Position numbers and translations under genes: made by a program. From Methanothermobacter sp. (GTDB taxonomy: Archaea > Methanobacteriota > Methanobacteria > Methanobacteriales > Methanothermobacteraceae): a stretch of 64,000 bases of DNA. The notes under the pieces were generated by a model. The model worked only from the letters and a program-made list of their open reading frames with translations, made no database searches and was not told the origin of the DNA. Positions within the stretch are counted from its first letter, which is position 1. Each line of letters begins with the position of its first letter. The DNA lies in NCBI RefSeq assembly GCF_030055425.1, contig NZ_JASFYE010000006.1, positions 1-64,000 of the forward strand, given 5' to 3'. Positions 37,033-46,578 of this stretch are shown here, in pieces.

Positions 37033-37881
37033 CTACATTGATAACATTATTCCCGTCAGGTTTCTGATGCCAATCTTTTCGGATCTCTCCCGGTAATGTT
37101 CATAGAGGCGGAAGCCCCACTCAATTGCTTTCCTGTCAGTACTCATGATATCCCTGTTCTGGTCATAAAATCCTCTGCTATCAAAAAGACCCAGTGAGAG
37201 GAACCTGTCTGTCACCGTGAACGCAACCTTCAATGGACCCGGAAATCGAAGAACCTTAAGGTTTCTGTTCTTAATTGCCGTCCTGAGGAGCCCGAAACTT
37301 GCATTTAAAACCATCTCCCGTATCACCCCATCTGTGAGGACAAGTTCAACATGAACCCCCCTTTCCAGGAGCCCCTCATAGATATCAACCAGGTCCCTGT
37401 GAGAGATGGGGGATACGCCATAAACCTCCTCAGAACCCTCTATAAGTTTTCTGTAGGTGTTGTGGGGCCTGTATATATCCTCAGGCGCTGACCTGATGAG
37501 TTTAGAATTTACGAGCCAGTCAATATCCTCAATTAGGTATTCAGGAATCCCGCTGATATCATGATTCAGCCAGACTTCATCAAATCCATTTATAACCCTC
37601 ACAGAGTTCATTAATTTCAGTGCTGAGAGGGTTTTGAGGGTTGCCTCTGAGGTGAGGCTGTAAGAGTCCCCCCTCCTGGTGATGGACCCCTCCTCAAGAA
37701 GTAACCTCAGGTTACTGTAAAGTGCTGGAAGGCTCACCTTAACCTCCCCTTTAATCTCATCAAAGGTTTTTGGTGACCTGAGAAGCGAAACCATTATCCT
37801 GAACCTTATGCTGGATTTGAGGATGAACTGAAGATCCTCATAGAGATATTCGTATACGTCAGTGAGCCTCTCTTCGTACAT
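37033..37881 (-). CDS. winged-helix regulator with FilR1 (DUF1724-type) domain
   Basis: The 282-residue paralogue of the next gene shares its layout: winged helix (about 20-85, MVSLLRSPKTFDEIKGEVKV) and a C-terminal sensor domain with RGVHVELVLTDGVIREMVLN. ATG 37881 is used; GGAGG lies about ten bases before it. It is divergent from the TatD-like gene across about 90 bases and could control it. Two adjacent regulators of one family may form a heterodimer or sense different ligands. Confidence 0.82.
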   Translation of the reverse strand: MYEERLTDVYEYLYEDLQFILKSSIRFRIMVSLLRSPKTFDEIKGEVKVSLPALYSNLRLLLEEGSITRRGDSYSLTSEATLKTLSALKLMNSVRVINGFDEVWLNHDISGIPEYLIEDIDWLVNSKLIRSAPEDIYRPHNTYRKLIEGSEEVYGVSPISHRDLVDIYEGLLERGVHVELVLTDGVIREMVLNASFGLLRTAIKNRNLKVLRFPGPLKVAFTVTDRFLSLGLFDSRGFYDQNRDIMSTDRKAIEWGFRLYEHYRERSEKIGIRNLTGIMLSM

Positions 37882-37971
37882 CAAACAGCCTCCCTATGTC
37901 TTTATATTCATCAGATTTTAAATATTTTATTGAGCAATTTACAGTTGCAGTGGTTTAAAGGAGGTTTTGAA

Positions 37972-38736
37972 CTGATAGATAGCCATATACATGCGGATAC
38001 GAGACCCTTTGAAGATTTTGAACTCATGGCTGTGAGTGGTATAGAGGGGGCCATCACCTGTGCCCATGACCCCCTGGAGGTGACATCATCAGATGTTGTC
38101 ATGGCGCATTTCAGGAGACTGCTAACAGTGGACCCTGAGAGGGCCGCCCGCAACGGGTTAAAACTCCATATCGCCCTTGGAATACACCCCAGGGCAATAC
38201 CCCGTGACCCCGAAAGGGTGATTGAAAAACTCCCAGATCTCCTCAGAAATCCGTCTGTGGTTGCTGTTGGTGAGGTGGGTCTTGACTCTGGTTCGGAAAT
38301 TGAAAAGGATGTCTTTAAATCACAGCTAAAAGTGGCTGATGAGCTTGGTTACCCTGTGATTGTCCACACACCGCGGAGAGGAAAGGCCAATGTTACCCTC
38401 CAGATAATGGATGTGATCGATGGTACAATCGATGAGTCCATGGTGGTGGTTGAACATGTTAACATGGAGGTTCTCCCTGAGCTTGTGGAAACCGAGTGCA
38501 TGCTTGGACTGACTGTGCAGCCTGAAAAGCTCACACCGGAGGAAGCCGTTGAAATTCTGCGGGAATATGGAACAGAAAGGTTTGTACTTAACAGTGACAT
38601 GAGTTCAGCGCCATCTGATCCCCTTTCAGTTCCAAGAACGGTTCAGAGAATGAAGATGGAGGGTTTCAGCCGAAGTGACATAAAGAGGGTTTCCGATGAA
38701 AACATAAGGGATCTTCTTAAAATCAGCCAAATCTAA
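37972..38736 (+). CDS. TatD-like metal-dependent hydrolase, probable CTG start
   Basis: The protein is a TIM-barrel amidohydrolase-like enzyme related to TatD nucleases. It has IDSHIHADTRPFEDFEL, ALGIHPRAIPRD, VGEVGLDSG, PVIVHTPRRGKANVT and VLNSDMSSAPSD. The family normally starts (M)IDSHIHAD. That residue is encoded here by CTG 37972, six bases after a perfect GGAGGT (37960-37965). The in-frame upstream candidates are TTG 37930 and TTG 37945, which lack ribosome sites and would add a non-conserved leader. The CTG start gives 254 residues. Substrate unknown. Confidence 0.75.
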   Translation: MIDSHIHADTRPFEDFELMAVSGIEGAITCAHDPLEVTSSDVVMAHFRRLLTVDPERAARNGLKLHIALGIHPRAIPRDPERVIEKLPDLLRNPSVVAVGEVGLDSGSEIEKDVFKSQLKVADELGYPVIVHTPRRGKANVTLQIMDVIDGTIDESMVVVEHVNMEVLPELVETECMLGLTVQPEKLTPEEAVEILREYGTERFVLNSDMSSAPSDPLSVPRTVQRMKMEGFSRSDIKRVSDENIRDLLKISQI

Positions 38737-39566
38737 AATGCGCCCATCCTTGAAATAACCATGAGGGCCACTCTGTGACCGTTTCTAAGGCATTCCACTG
38801 GTTCCGAACCTCTAAGCCACGTTGACATGAAACCCGCTGCAAAGGCGTCCCCTGCCCCGGTGGTATCCAGCGCATCTTCAGCCTCAATTTCCAATGTCTC
38901 TGAGTGGTCCTCTGAAAAGAAGGATGCGCCCATGGGTCCATGGGTTACAACAACGTTTCCAGCCCCGGCCTCAAGAAGTCTCTTAATTCCAGATCTCCTG
39001 GAGCCAGTCAGCATCTCAAGCTCATAATCATTCAGGAATATTATGGTGGTTCTCTCAAGAACATCTGAAAGCCTCTCAATACCATATGAGGCAAGGAGTG
39101 TGCCTGGGCTAAATGAGATGTTCCTGATACCTGAAACCGCGCTGGCAACCTCAATGTAGCAGCCGCTGAGATGAACTGCATCTGCAGCCATTATATATTC
39201 AGATTCTACCTCACCAATCTTTAGACTGGCGTTTGCACCCATGTAGGAATAAATGGACCTCCTGCCAGCTCCATCCACGGATATGAAGGCCATACCAGTT
39301 GTTTCACCCTCCCTCGATATGCAGGATGTATCAACGCCCCTCGATTCCAGAAGGGACGTGATCATGTCACCGTAAACGTCCCTGCCAACCGATGACACAA
39401 TCCCCGCCTTAAATCCAAGGTGGGAGATCCACATGGCAAAGTTGAACGCAGACCCCCCTGGAATGACATGTAAATCTTCTATGTTCATCTCGGAGTCCGG
39501 TTCAACGAATCTGGGCACCCGAAAAATAAAATCCATGTTGCAGGTTCCAACACTGACAACACTCAT
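38733..39566 (-). CDS. PfkB-family carbohydrate or nucleoside kinase
   Basis: This 277-residue ribokinase-fold enzyme has the first signature VIPGGSAFNFAMWISHLGFK and the second DTTGAGDAFAAGFMS with its catalytic Asp. Archaeal members phosphorylate nucleosides, sugars or ADP-dependent substrates; the substrate cannot be read from sequence. ATG 39566 follows GGTGATT, preferred over TTG 39569. Its 3' end overlaps the TatD-like gene by four bases on the opposite strand. It is 20 bases downstream of minD. Confidence 0.85.
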   Translation of the reverse strand: MSVVSVGTCNMDFIFRVPRFVEPDSEMNIEDLHVIPGGSAFNFAMWISHLGFKAGIVSSVGRDVYGDMITSLLESRGVDTSCISREGETTGMAFISVDGAGRRSIYSYMGANASLKIGEVESEYIMAADAVHLSGCYIEVASAVSGIRNISFSPGTLLASYGIERLSDVLERTTIIFLNDYELEMLTGSRRSGIKRLLEAGAGNVVVTHGPMGASFFSEDHSETLEIEAEDALDTTGAGDAFAAGFMSTWLRGSEPVECLRNGHRVALMVISRMGAF

Positions 39567-39586
39567 CAAAATAAATCACCGGGTGA

Positions 39587-40366
39587 TCACCTTCGCCCCA
39601 TCAGACCGCTTATGAGTTTGGCGATAACACCCTGCTTGTCTGGTTCTATTGGCTGATAGTCCTCACCGATGAGGTCCGCTGCAAGTTTCATCAGGGAATT
39701 GCTTGCAGGTGACTTTGGATTCTTAATGACTATGGGCTCACCAAAGGCTGCTGCCCTGCTCACCTCAGGATCATCAGGTATCACCGCAATAACAGGAACC
39801 TCAAGTATTGTCTCAACCTCCTCAACACTCAGGAAGGTTTTATCGTACTGCTCACGGTTTATGACAACACCTATTATGTTGATGCCGAGTTTACTTGCGA
39901 CGATCTTTGTTTTGAGGGCGTCACTTATTGATGGCACCTCGGGTGTTGTGACAAGCAGAAGTTCATCTGCAGCTGCAAGTGCGGCAACAGCGTCCTTCTC
40001 AAGGCCTGCTGGAGCATCTATAAGGAGTATATCAGTATCCTCTATGAGATATGCGAGGGCATCCTCAAGGCGGTCAAGTTTAACGTTTCTGAGCCCCTCA
40101 AGGGATATGCCTGCAGGTACCACCCTCACGCCATTGGGACCCTCATAAACCGCGTCCTCAATTGAAGCGTTACCTGCGAGAACATCATGAAGTGTGACGG
40201 ATTTTCCCTCCATCCCCAGGATGAGTTCAAGGTTTGCCATTGCTATATCAGCGTCAAGCACAACAACCCTTTCACCGTAGGTTGAGAGGGCAACACCCAG
40301 GTTAGCAGTGATGGTTGTCTTCCCCACACCTCCCTTACCTGATGCGACTGTAATCACTCTTGTCAT
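39587..40366 (-). CDS. minD: MinD-like ATPase
   Basis: The 259-residue ParA/MinD ATPase has the deviant Walker [49 protein letters not shown] and the C-terminal amphipathic stretch [12 protein letters not shown] that could bind membrane. In archaea, MinD-like proteins position cell machinery such as division, chemotaxis or motility arrays. The neighbours DUF2226 and sepF support division or envelope positioning here. ATG 40366 follows GAGGTATT. It is probably in one transcript with the DUF2226 gene (71-base gap). Confidence 0.88.
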   Translation of the reverse strand: MTRVITVASGKGGVGKTTITANLGVALSTYGERVVVLDADIAMANLELILGMEGKSVTLHDVLAGNASIEDAVYEGPNGVRVVPAGISLEGLRNVKLDRLEDALAYLIEDTDILLIDAPAGLEKDAVAALAAADELLLVTTPEVPSISDALKTKIVASKLGINIIGVVINREQYDKTFLSVEEVETILEVPVIAVIPDDPEVSRAAAFGEPIVIKNPKSPASNSLMKLAADLIGEDYQPIEPDKQGVIAKLISGLMGRR

Positions 40367-40437
40367 TCCAATACCTCCACATAGATAATAACAGTCATCC
40401 TAATATAAATATTGATGTTAGGTAGAGTAAAAGCAGA

Positions 40438-41532
40438 TCACCGCACCTCAATACTCACCTCAAAGTTATCCACTATCTCAGGGAAATCCCTGAATGTTTT
40501 CCTGAGTTCCATCTCAACGATGTCCATTATATGAAACTTGAGGTTCTCCTCCTCCTTGGAGTCCCCCATGATCCTTGAGAAGATACCCTTACCCTCATGT
40601 TCAACCATTATCTTTATCCTTCCACTGAGGTCGTATGTGTTGTCAAGGAAAACTATCACTTCAGCACCCTTTATACGGGGTATTCCCAGTATAGACATTT
40701 TTATTTTATTCATAAGGGTCAGTTCAACCCGTTCAGGATCGATATCTGTGATTGCACCACCCTTATACGTCTCAAGGACCTTTTCGACCTCCTCTTCACC
40801 TATATCCCTGAGGCCATACTTTTTCATCAGCTCGTCTCTGCTGAGGGGTTTTGAGGTGGACGCGTCCATGGATTCTGAAGCTTCATTCTCCAGTCCCTCT
40901 TCCTCTCTGGTGTCCGAATCAGCCAGTTCATCAGCAACGGAAATTTCAGGGGAATCTTCAGACTCTAAAGTTTGGGTTTCTTGATTAACTTCCGGTGTAA
41001 CTTCAGACTCAGGTATAGACTGGGTTTCAGTTGATTCTACATTTTCACCTTCCATATCACCCGTGAATTCAGTATCTTCAATCTCAGGGGTGGTGCTGAC
41101 TACTTGAGATGTTTCGGGGATCCTTTCATCTGCTATGGGCTGCCTGTAGCTTGCCTCCTTTGGATTGAAGTAGTCTTCCTCTTCCACCGCCTGAGGCTCG
41201 ATTACCCTCTCATCTCTTTGCTCTATTGTGTAGATCCTGTTTATATCCATGAGGTAATCCAGCTGTGATCTTTTAAGATCAAAGAGTTCTATGAGGGTAT
41301 CGGTTTTATCGGCCACTTCCATTATCCTTTCAAGAGCTTCCTCCTTCATGAATCTGTCGTATGATGCTGCAACGTGTACCCCATCCCTGAATAGAATGTA
41401 GCCTTCATCGGATGCATGTGTAATCCTTATGAATCCATTGTATTCATCTGAGGCAAGTTTTTCAAGAAGTTCACTGAAATCTATCTCATCGCCGTATGAA
41501 ATCTTGGATGGTTTGGTTATCGGAAGCTCCAT
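40438..41532 (-). CDS. DUF2226-like protein between minD and sepF
   Basis: The 364-residue protein has an N-terminal DUF4388/PatA-like domain (about 15-110; EIDFSELLEKLASDEYNGFI, EGYILFRDGVHVAASYDRF). A long acidic, Ser/Thr-rich linker (about 120-235) follows, then a C-terminal alpha/beta domain (about 240-364) with KIMVEHEGKGIFSRIMGD. I recognise the family as DUF2226, function unknown. DUF4388-type domains belong to surface signalling and polarity systems. The adjacency to sepF (8 bases) and minD suggests a division or polarity adaptor. Confidence 0.72.
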   Translation of the reverse strand: MELPITKPSKISYGDEIDFSELLEKLASDEYNGFIRITHASDEGYILFRDGVHVAASYDRFMKEEALERIMEVADKTDTLIELFDLKRSQLDYLMDINRIYTIEQRDERVIEPQAVEEEDYFNPKEASYRQPIADERIPETSQVVSTTPEIEDTEFTGDMEGENVESTETQSIPESEVTPEVNQETQTLESEDSPEISVADELADSDTREEEGLENEASESMDASTSKPLSRDELMKKYGLRDIGEEEVEKVLETYKGGAITDIDPERVELTLMNKIKMSILGIPRIKGAEVIVFLDNTYDLSGRIKIMVEHEGKGIFSRIMGDSKEEENLKFHIMDIVEMELRKTFRDFPEIVDNFEVSIEVR

Positions 41533-41539
41533 ATGTTCA

Positions 41540-41899
41540 CTACCCCTTTCTGATGAGTTTAATTTCCCGTGGAGTTATTATCACCACATTCTTCTCCTTA
41601 TTGCAGAGAAGTATCGCCTCTGCACCATGATTCTCCCTGAGATCCTTTATGCGTTCCCCCACTGTCTTGAAATCCGATGGATTATCTCTCTGGATCTCGG
41701 TGAGATCAAGTATAACCGGATTCTTTTCCTCGGTCACCTGTGAGAGGGCATCGTCCACATCCCCAGTAGATTTTGCCTTCAGGAGAATGATCTCGTAGAA
41801 GGAATGCTCTGGCACTATTATGGTTTCCGTCTCCTCAGGTTCCTTAACTTCCTCATCAAGTCCCACACTTTTCTTCAGCATTTCGAGAATGTCCCTCAA
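41540..41899 (-). CDS. sepF: archaeal SepF cell-division anchor
   Basis: The 119-residue protein has a short N-terminal helix that could be a membrane target (MRDILEMLKKSVGLDEEV) and a compact SepF domain (DALSQVTEEKNPVILDLTEI, ERIKDLRENHGAEAILLCNK). SepF links FtsZ to the membrane in archaea without FtsA. The start is TTG 41899 directly after the DUF1611 stop, with GGGGAGAT upstream. It lies in a minus-strand run DUF1611 - sepF - DUF2226 - minD. Confidence 0.85.
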   Translation of the reverse strand: MRDILEMLKKSVGLDEEVKEPEETETIIVPEHSFYEIILLKAKSTGDVDDALSQVTEEKNPVILDLTEIQRDNPSDFKTVGERIKDLRENHGAEAILLCNKEKNVVIITPREIKLIRKG

Positions 41900-42952
41900 C
41901 TAAATCTCCCCTATGTGCTCCATGATCACATCCATTAATCTTGAAGCCCCCCCATTCTTAACATCAACAACAGGAAGCCCAAAGCGTGCCTCATACCTTT
42001 CCATTATTGATCTGTCATTCATGTTTCTTAAATTTAAGGAAATCCCTATAACTCTAGTTGGCTCGATTGCCTCTATGGCCCTTATCTCCTCCTTTATCCC
42101 CCTTGGTTTTCTGTAGGGATGGTTTGGCCTGTGACAGAGGACCGTAACGTCTGGCATCGCCCCTATAAGTATTGAGGCCGATAAACCCCTCGGGTGGGGG
42201 TTTTTCCTTTCGGTGAGACTTGACTGGCCCTCTATGAATATTATATCAGGATCCTTCTCCTCCTCAAGGTACTTCACCGAACCCATAACAGCCGCTGCAA
42301 CATCCATAACAGAGAGGCTTCCTGCCCGGAAATTTATGTCAACCGGCTGTTCAAGACCCATCTCATCGGTCGAGATAACTCCCGCCTCAAGGCCCCTTTC
42401 CTTCGCCTCCTTTCCCAGGAGCCTTGTGGTTGTACGTTTGCCGCACTCCTGTGAGGTGCCCCCAACAAATACCACAGGCGCTCTGTGCCTGTATTTTATC
42501 TTTGGGAGTACCTCTGTGCAGCGTGGGGGTGCAACCCCGAATATTTTCCTTACGTTGTCAAGGCGGGGGCTTATCTCCTTGATTGTTACATTCATCTGTT
42601 CTGCAAATTTTATGAGTGAAGTGTTATCTGCCAGTGGGAGTGATCTGAATGAGGTCACGACATTTTTACCCTCATTTATCGCCTGCACAGCGTACTTGAG
42701 GGCGGTGCCCTCTGCACCTATGGGGAGCATTATTGCAACACTTCTTGCCTCGGTCTCATGTATAAGCTTAAGGAGGCTTGATGATACCTTAAATCCGCAG
42801 AAGTCCTTTCCATGCTTTCTGGGGTCATCGTCAACAAATCCGACGGGTTCAACTCCCTCAAAATTTGCGAATTTTTCTCCTCCACCACCACATCCAATGA
42901 TTATAAACGGATTCAGCTCCCTCAGTTCCTCGACAGAAGATAATATGTGCAA
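41900..42952 (-). CDS. DUF1611 family protein, P-loop NTPase-like
   Basis: The 350-residue protein has an N-terminal Rossmann-like domain ([30 protein letters not shown]) and a C-terminal DUF1611 domain with a P-loop-like [20 protein letters not shown] and [20 protein letters not shown]. Some DUF1611 proteins act in amino-acid derivative metabolism (DgcN type). The role here is unknown. TTG 42952 is preceded by GGAGTGAT. It abuts sepF without a gap, so the two are co-translated. Confidence 0.78.
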   Translation of the reverse strand: MHILSSVEELRELNPFIIIGCGGGGEKFANFEGVEPVGFVDDDPRKHGKDFCGFKVSSSLLKLIHETEARSVAIMLPIGAEGTALKYAVQAINEGKNVVTSFRSLPLADNTSLIKFAEQMNVTIKEISPRLDNVRKIFGVAPPRCTEVLPKIKYRHRAPVVFVGGTSQECGKRTTTRLLGKEAKERGLEAGVISTDEMGLEQPVDINFRAGSLSVMDVAAAVMGSVKYLEEEKDPDIIFIEGQSSLTERKNPHPRGLSASILIGAMPDVTVLCHRPNHPYRKPRGIKEEIRAIEAIEPTRVIGISLNLRNMNDRSIMERYEARFGLPVVDVKNGGASRLMDVIMEHIGEI

Positions 42953-43080
42953 ATAATCACTCCTTTAATACTTGCTGGAATCAAATAGAAACTGTTAATT
43001 AGTTAGTCATACTCATTTAATTAATAAATGCTTAAAGCATATATATTTTGGGTAGAATACTCTGTTTATGGAGGCATAGT

Positions 43081-43428
43081 ATGATAGCAAGAATACTTAA
43101 AGATTTAGGTAGGATCAATGGGGTAAATGGTTCCCTTGTTGTTGGTAAGGATGGTCTTGTAATCGAAAGTGAGGTTCCATCCGATATAGACGGGGAACTG
43201 GTCGCTGCAATGGCTTCAGCAGTTTTCGGTACTGCAGAAAGGTCCGCCGAGGAAATAAAGCATGAGCCCCTTGAACAGGTTATGATTGAGGGTACCAGGG
43301 GTAAGACCCTCATGATAGATGCCGGGGAGGGAATACTTGTACTGATAACCGACGTTGATATAAATCTTGGTCTTATCCGTATTGAGATGAGGAGAAGTGC
43401 CGAACGCGTTAAGGATCTCCTTACATAA
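43081..43428 (+). CDS. Roadblock/LC7 domain protein
   Basis: The 115-residue single-domain Roadblock protein opens [20 protein letters not shown] and contains [20 protein letters not shown] and [20 protein letters not shown]. Such proteins (MglB-like) dimerise and regulate small GTPases or act as platforms. I chose ATG 43081, with GGAGG seven bases upstream, over an upstream GTG/ATG at 43048. A TATA box (ATATATATTT, about 43039-43048) predicts a very short leader. It is divergent from the DUF1611-sepF-minD run. Confidence 0.85.
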   Translation: MIARILKDLGRINGVNGSLVVGKDGLVIESEVPSDIDGELVAAMASAVFGTAERSAEEIKHEPLEQVMIEGTRGKTLMIDAGEGILVLITDVDINLGLIRIEMRRSAERVKDLLT

Positions 43429-43456
43429 CCTCTATTTTAATTATGGGGCATGAAAA

Positions 43457-44416
43457 TTGAGAAAACCCTATGTGATACTTATAGGAAGTGCTTCAGGGAT
43501 TGGAAAGTCCACGGTTGCATCGGAACTTGCCAGGGAGTTAAACATAAAGCACCTTATAGAAACGGATTTCATAAGGGAGATCGTAAGGGGCATAATCGGG
43601 CCGGATTATGCTCCCGCACTCCATAAGTCCTCATTTGATGCCTACACAACACTGAGAGACAAGGAGCGCTTCCGTAACAACAACATTGATTCCCTGATAT
43701 GTGCTGGGTTTGAGGAGCACGCCTCATTCGTTATTCCCGCAGTTGAGAAGGTTATTGAAAGGGCTGTTGCTGACTCGGATGATGTGACCATAGAGGGCGT
43801 CCACCTCCTGCCCGGCCTCCTGGACATTGAGAAATTTGAGGAAAACGCATCAATTCATTTTTTTGTCCTCTCTGCCGAGGAGAATGTCCATAAGGAGCGC
43901 TTCGTTAAGAGGGCCATGGAGGTAAAGAGAGGTGGAAAACACCTTGAATACTTCCGTGAGAACCGTGTCATACATGACTACCTTGTAAGAAAGGCGAGGG
44001 AGCATGACGTGCCGGTGATCAACAACGACGACATAAGGTGCACCATCAAAAGGATGCTGTCATTCATAAGGGAAAACTGCGCCGAGGTAACGCTTCAGCA
44101 CCCTGTTGAACGCCTCGGTGAGGTTATAGAAATTATCATTAAGAGGCATGGCGGAAGAATCGTCGACGTATCCTATCCAATACCTGGATTTTCACAGCCA
44201 CTCAAGCGTGAGGTCAATGTATACGACCCGGTTGAGGCTGAAAGGTTTCTCAAGCGGTTAAATGAGAGTCCGAAGCGAAAAAGAGATCTTGAAAGGCTTT
44301 ACACGCTTTCAGATAATATCCACAGCCACAGGATATGTGCACCTGATCCGGAAAATCTTCAGGCAATACTGAATGAACTTGAGGAAAGTGGACTTATCTA
44401 TAGGGGAGAGAACTAA
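43457..44416 (+). CDS. 2-phosphoglycerate kinase-like protein
   Basis: The 319-residue protein is a paralogue of the kinase at 2256. It lacks the N-terminal ATP-cone but keeps an intact P-loop, [10 protein letters not shown] (about residues 9-18), and [18 protein letters not shown] and [22 protein letters not shown]-terminal extension of about 100 residues is unique ([20 protein letters not shown]). The start is TTG 43457; GGGG lies about eight bases upstream. The final codons are tandemly duplicated just beyond the stop. It could phosphorylate a different acid or sugar phosphate. Confidence 0.75.
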   Translation: MRKPYVILIGSASGIGKSTVASELARELNIKHLIETDFIREIVRGIIGPDYAPALHKSSFDAYTTLRDKERFRNNNIDSLICAGFEEHASFVIPAVEKVIERAVADSDDVTIEGVHLLPGLLDIEKFEENASIHFFVLSAEENVHKERFVKRAMEVKRGGKHLEYFRENRVIHDYLVRKAREHDVPVINNDDIRCTIKRMLSFIRENCAEVTLQHPVERLGEVIEIIIKRHGGRIVDVSYPIPGFSQPLKREVNVYDPVEAERFLKRLNESPKRKRDLERLYTLSDNIHSHRICAPDPENLQAILNELEESGLIYRGEN

Positions 44417-44449
44417 ATACCTGGCCTTATCTACCAAGAAGAGAACTGA
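44390..44449 (+). repeat. tandem duplication of the C-terminal codons of the 2PGK-like gene
   Basis: Codons for GLIYRGEN-stop at 44390-44416 are followed, in the same frame, by IPGLIYQEEN-stop at 44417-44449, a 33-base shift. The second copy is now untranslated because of the first TAA. The DNA similarity is imperfect, so the event is not very recent. If the first stop were read through, an 11-residue tail would be added. Confidence 0.7.
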
Positions 44450-44520
44450 ATATCACAGTGTAAATTGATGATCCATTCACTTAATTCACGTTCTGTAATC
44501 AGGAGTACAGGGGTGACAGA

Positions 44521-45111
44521 TTGAACCAGCAGGATATGAAGATCGACTGCCCAGTCTGCAGTGGAGAGAAGTTTATGACCGCCATCAGTAGGGTTGAAAA
44601 GATCCCCTACTTCGGTGAGATAATGGAATCCATACTCATCTGCAGCAGGTGTGGCTACAGAAGCACAGATATAATCTGCCTAGAGCAGAAGGAACCATCA
44701 AGGTACACAATCGAGGTGGGTGATAGAACACTCAACGCAAGGGTCGTTAAGTCCCAGTCAGCAACCATAAGGATACCTGAACTCGGACTCAAGGTTGAAC
44801 CTGGCCCCAGGTCAACAGGTTACATCTCCAACATTGAGGGCGTTGTTGAGAGATTTGAAACCGCCGTTAAAACAGCCATCAACCTCTTTGAGGAGGATGA
44901 ATCAAAAGAAAAGGCCTCAGAGATCCTTGAAATGCTCCGTGAAGTTCGCGGGGGAAAAAGGAATGTCACAGTTATAATTGAGGATCCCTTCGGGCAGAGT
45001 TTTGTTGGCCACCCCCGTGCTGTTAGGGAAAAGCTTTCAGATGAAGAAATAAGATCCCTCAAGACAGGATTTTTGGTTTTTGAGTCAGATGAGATTGATG
45101 AGGAGGATTAG
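44521..45111 (+). CDS. ZPR1-type zinc-finger protein
   Basis: The 196-residue protein has one ZPR1 module: zinc finger CPVCSG...CSRCGY (about 10-43) followed by the double-stranded beta-helix A/B domain. The archaeal family is related to eukaryotic ZPR1, which binds translation factor eEF1A. The TTG 44521 start has GGGGTGA five bases upstream. ATG 44536 would be too far. Its stop region overlaps the convergent histone-like gene by four bases. Confidence 0.85.
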   Translation: MNQQDMKIDCPVCSGEKFMTAISRVEKIPYFGEIMESILICSRCGYRSTDIICLEQKEPSRYTIEVGDRTLNARVVKSQSATIRIPELGLKVEPGPRSTGYISNIEGVVERFETAVKTAINLFEEDESKEKASEILEMLREVRGGKRNVTVIIEDPFGQSFVGHPRAVREKLSDEEIRSLKTGFLVFESDEIDEED

Positions 45112-45497
45112 TCCTCATCAACATCCCTTAGTTTGAGTGTGCGTTTGATATCCATACCCATTGCATCACAGTCGGCCTTTATTGCCTCAAGGTGTGCCAG
45201 GAGGCGTTCTTTTTCCTGGTTTATCCTTTCAATGTTCTTGTAGGGATATATGCACTCCTTGAGCATCTCGTATTCCACTGTGGCGTAGGGGTACTGGTTA
45301 AGCTGCTGGCATACCTTCTCGAGGATTTCTCCGAGGAACTTGTTCATCTCAACCTTGACCCTTTCACGTATCATCTTGTCACTGTCAAGGTGCTGTTTCA
45401 TGAGCCTGACAACCTCTGCCTTGGCAAAGGGTAATTCCTCGGTTTCCTCTTCAGCTTCCATATCAGCATTGTTATTCTGAATCTCTTCATTCTCCAT
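45108..45497 (-). CDS. histone-fold protein with acidic tail and C-terminal coiled coil
   Basis: The 129-residue protein looks like an atypical histone. After an acidic N-terminal tail (about residues 1-20) comes [18 protein letters not shown], which matches the start of archaeal histones (ELPIAPIGRI). A long second helix follows ([20 protein letters not shown]), then a third histone-like helix ([14 protein letters not shown]). A C-terminal coiled coil ([18 protein letters not shown]) replaces the usual end. The DNA-binding surface is not clearly basic. It may be a histone-related regulator or structural partner. Function inferred only from fold-like pattern. Confidence 0.65.
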   Translation of the reverse strand: MENEEIQNNNADMEAEEETEELPFAKAEVVRLMKQHLDSDKMIRERVKVEMNKFLGEILEKVCQQLNQYPYATVEYEMLKECIYPYKNIERINQEKERLLAHLEAIKADCDAMGMDIKRTLKLRDVDED

Positions 45498-45637
45498 AGG
45501 TTTCTACCTCCATGTGACTATATCAGGCTCAAGGTATATAAATGTATTCCATATAATCAAAGAAACGGCAGATATAAGAACAGAAATTAGGGCCATCTTT
45601 AATTATAATTAAGTGTTCTGATTACCAGAATTAAAGG

Positions 45638-46477
45638 TCATTTCAGTTCCCTTATCTCAAGGCTGAGGTCAACTGGATGGGCTGATGTGGTTATAAACCC
45701 CATTGATATCACATCAACTCCAGTGGAAGCATAAAGATCTATATTTTCAGGTTTTATACCCCCCGATGCCTCAACAATCACCCTGTCCCTCAGTCCGGCA
45801 CTTTCGAGTTCTTCCAGTGCCTTCCTGACGTCCCCGGGGTTCATATTATCAAGCAGAATGATGTCGGCCCCTGCATCTGCCGCCAGTAAAGCGTCACCTG
45901 GCCTTTCAACCTCAACCTCAACCTTCTTTGTGAAACTCACATGTTCCTTAACCCGCCTCACCGCGTCCCCCACACTTCCAGCGATTGCTATGTGGTTGTC
46001 CTTGATCATTGCACAGTCATCAAGCCTGAAGCGATGTGTGTCCCCACCACCAATTTTAACTGCCTGCTTTTCAAACCACTGCAGTCCAGGAGTTGTCTTC
46101 CTGGTGGCTGCTATCCTTATATCGGGGTTCACTGCCCTCACCCGCTCCAGCATGCTTCGTGTGAGGGTGGCTATGCCGCTCATTCTCATCATGAGGTTCA
46201 GCATTGTCCTCTCGATCTTCAGGATATCTGAAGCTTCCCCCTCGAGGCTTATAACCCTTTCACCGGCTTTAACCGGATCACCATCCATTTTCAGCCTTTC
46301 TATTTCGATTCCAAATTCCGCGGCTATGATCCCTGCAACGTCCACACCTGCAATTATGCCATCCTCTCCTGCTATGACATCCGCCGCTGCCACTGTGCCC
46401 CTTTCAACAAGTGCCTCGGTTGTTATATCCTCAAACCCCACGTCTACCCTGATCATTTCCCTGAGAATGTCAATCAT
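45638..46477 (-). CDS. nadC: nicotinate-nucleotide pyrophosphorylase (quinolinate phosphoribosyltransferase)
   Basis: NadC uses PRPP to turn quinolinate into nicotinate mononucleotide in NAD synthesis. The 279-residue enzyme has ATRKTTPGLQ, FEKQAVKIGGGDTHRFRLDD, VEVEVERPGDAL, DIILLDNMNPGDVRKAL and VIVEASGGIKPENIDLYA, all typical. ATG 46477 follows GGGGATC. It is a single gene; nadA, the enzyme before it in the pathway, is 3.7 kb away at 50171 in the opposite direction. Confidence 0.94.
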   Translation of the reverse strand: MIDILREMIRVDVGFEDITTEALVERGTVAAADVIAGEDGIIAGVDVAGIIAAEFGIEIERLKMDGDPVKAGERVISLEGEASDILKIERTMLNLMMRMSGIATLTRSMLERVRAVNPDIRIAATRKTTPGLQWFEKQAVKIGGGDTHRFRLDDCAMIKDNHIAIAGSVGDAVRRVKEHVSFTKKVEVEVERPGDALLAADAGADIILLDNMNPGDVRKALEELESAGLRDRVIVEASGGIKPENIDLYASTGVDVISMGFITTSAHPVDLSLEIRELK

Positions 46478-46578
46478 GAAGATCCCCTAAATTAATATAA
46501 AGGGAAGAATTATAAATTTTATGTCCATGAAGCAGAATCCCGAGCAGATATCCTCCAAGAACCTGAAAGAGTGATATG

